Source: Acinetobacter sp. (GTDB taxonomy: Bacteria; Pseudomonadota; Gammaproteobacteria; Pseudomonadales; Moraxellaceae). From it: a stretch of 41,718 nucleotides of DNA. Both the position numbers and the translations under genes were made by a program. The notes beneath the pieces were generated by a model that ran no database searches, was not told where the DNA came from, and saw only the letters and a list, made by a program, of their open reading frames with translations. The DNA is taken from contig JAITLL010000043.1 of the NCBI GenBank assembly GCA_031277915.1, forward strand, positions 1 to 41,718, read 5' to 3'. Position 1 is the stretch's first letter, and the number at the start of each line of letters is the position of its first letter. Shown in pieces: positions 41,685-41,718 of this stretch.

Positions 41685-41718
41685 ATCTCACTTAGAAACA
41701 ACAAGAATTTATAACGGT

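Overview
The window is chromosomal DNA of an Acinetobacter, most likely of the A. calcoaceticus-baumannii complex. This rests on the low GC, AT-rich spacers, the protein character of the housekeeping genes (xseA/B, cysS, mutS, kdsD-kdsC-lptC-lptA-lptB, fdxA), and an endolysin that closely resembles my memory of A. baumannii phage lysins. No database search was possible. Family names are motif-based, and I state where I rely on memory.

Layout. 1-3225: sparsely coded accessory DNA with two intrinsic terminators, a Csp-type cysteine-rich copper-storage protein, small hypothetical proteins and a LysE-type exporter. 3226-4675: xseA-xseB (exonuclease VII). 4932-5008: initiator tRNA-Met with a U1:A72 end pair. 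5182-7856: a strongly reduced prophage island holding a self-cleaving CI-type repressor, a lambda-like set of three operators with a rightward promoter, a three-TM putative holin and a GH108 endolysin, with no replication, head, tail or integrase genes. 7877-12814: a second LysE exporter, a cold-shock protein with a long leader, a divergent ProC paralogue, small proteins and a four-fold repeated membrane protein. 13126-14388: an unrecognised 420-aa protein with a central hydrophobic block, flanked by very AT-rich DNA. 14505-16279: an MFS exporter divergent from an HxlR regulator, with paired operator-like repeats between them. 16531-16606: tRNA-Gly(GCC).

16670-34772 is mostly core genome: cysS; the Kdo and LPS-transport operon kdsD-kdsC-lptC-lptA-lptB; a complete type I secretion system (TolC-like, LapB-like ABC, HlyD-like) with no substrate gene beside it; yigZ and an acetyltransferase; a tandem universal stress protein; an O-methyltransferase; an M15 peptidase lipoprotein; fdxA; a GNAT gene whose only well-placed Shine-Dalgarno points to an AUU start; and mutS.

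34933-41718 is accessory again: a divergent LysR/MFS pair, an LprI-like secreted protein, gene debris with a 21-bp tandem duplication, a large alpha/beta-hydrolase lipoprotein, and at the right edge a cruciform RNA region with the architecture of the C4 antisense immunity RNA of P1/P4-type phages. The last suggests a prophage or satellite begins there.

The strongest leads are the minimal repressor/operator/holin/endolysin island, which looks like a DNA-damage-inducible lysis switch without a phage; the 420-aa putative membrane-active protein; the C4-like locus; the AUU-start candidate; and the atypical initiator tRNA.
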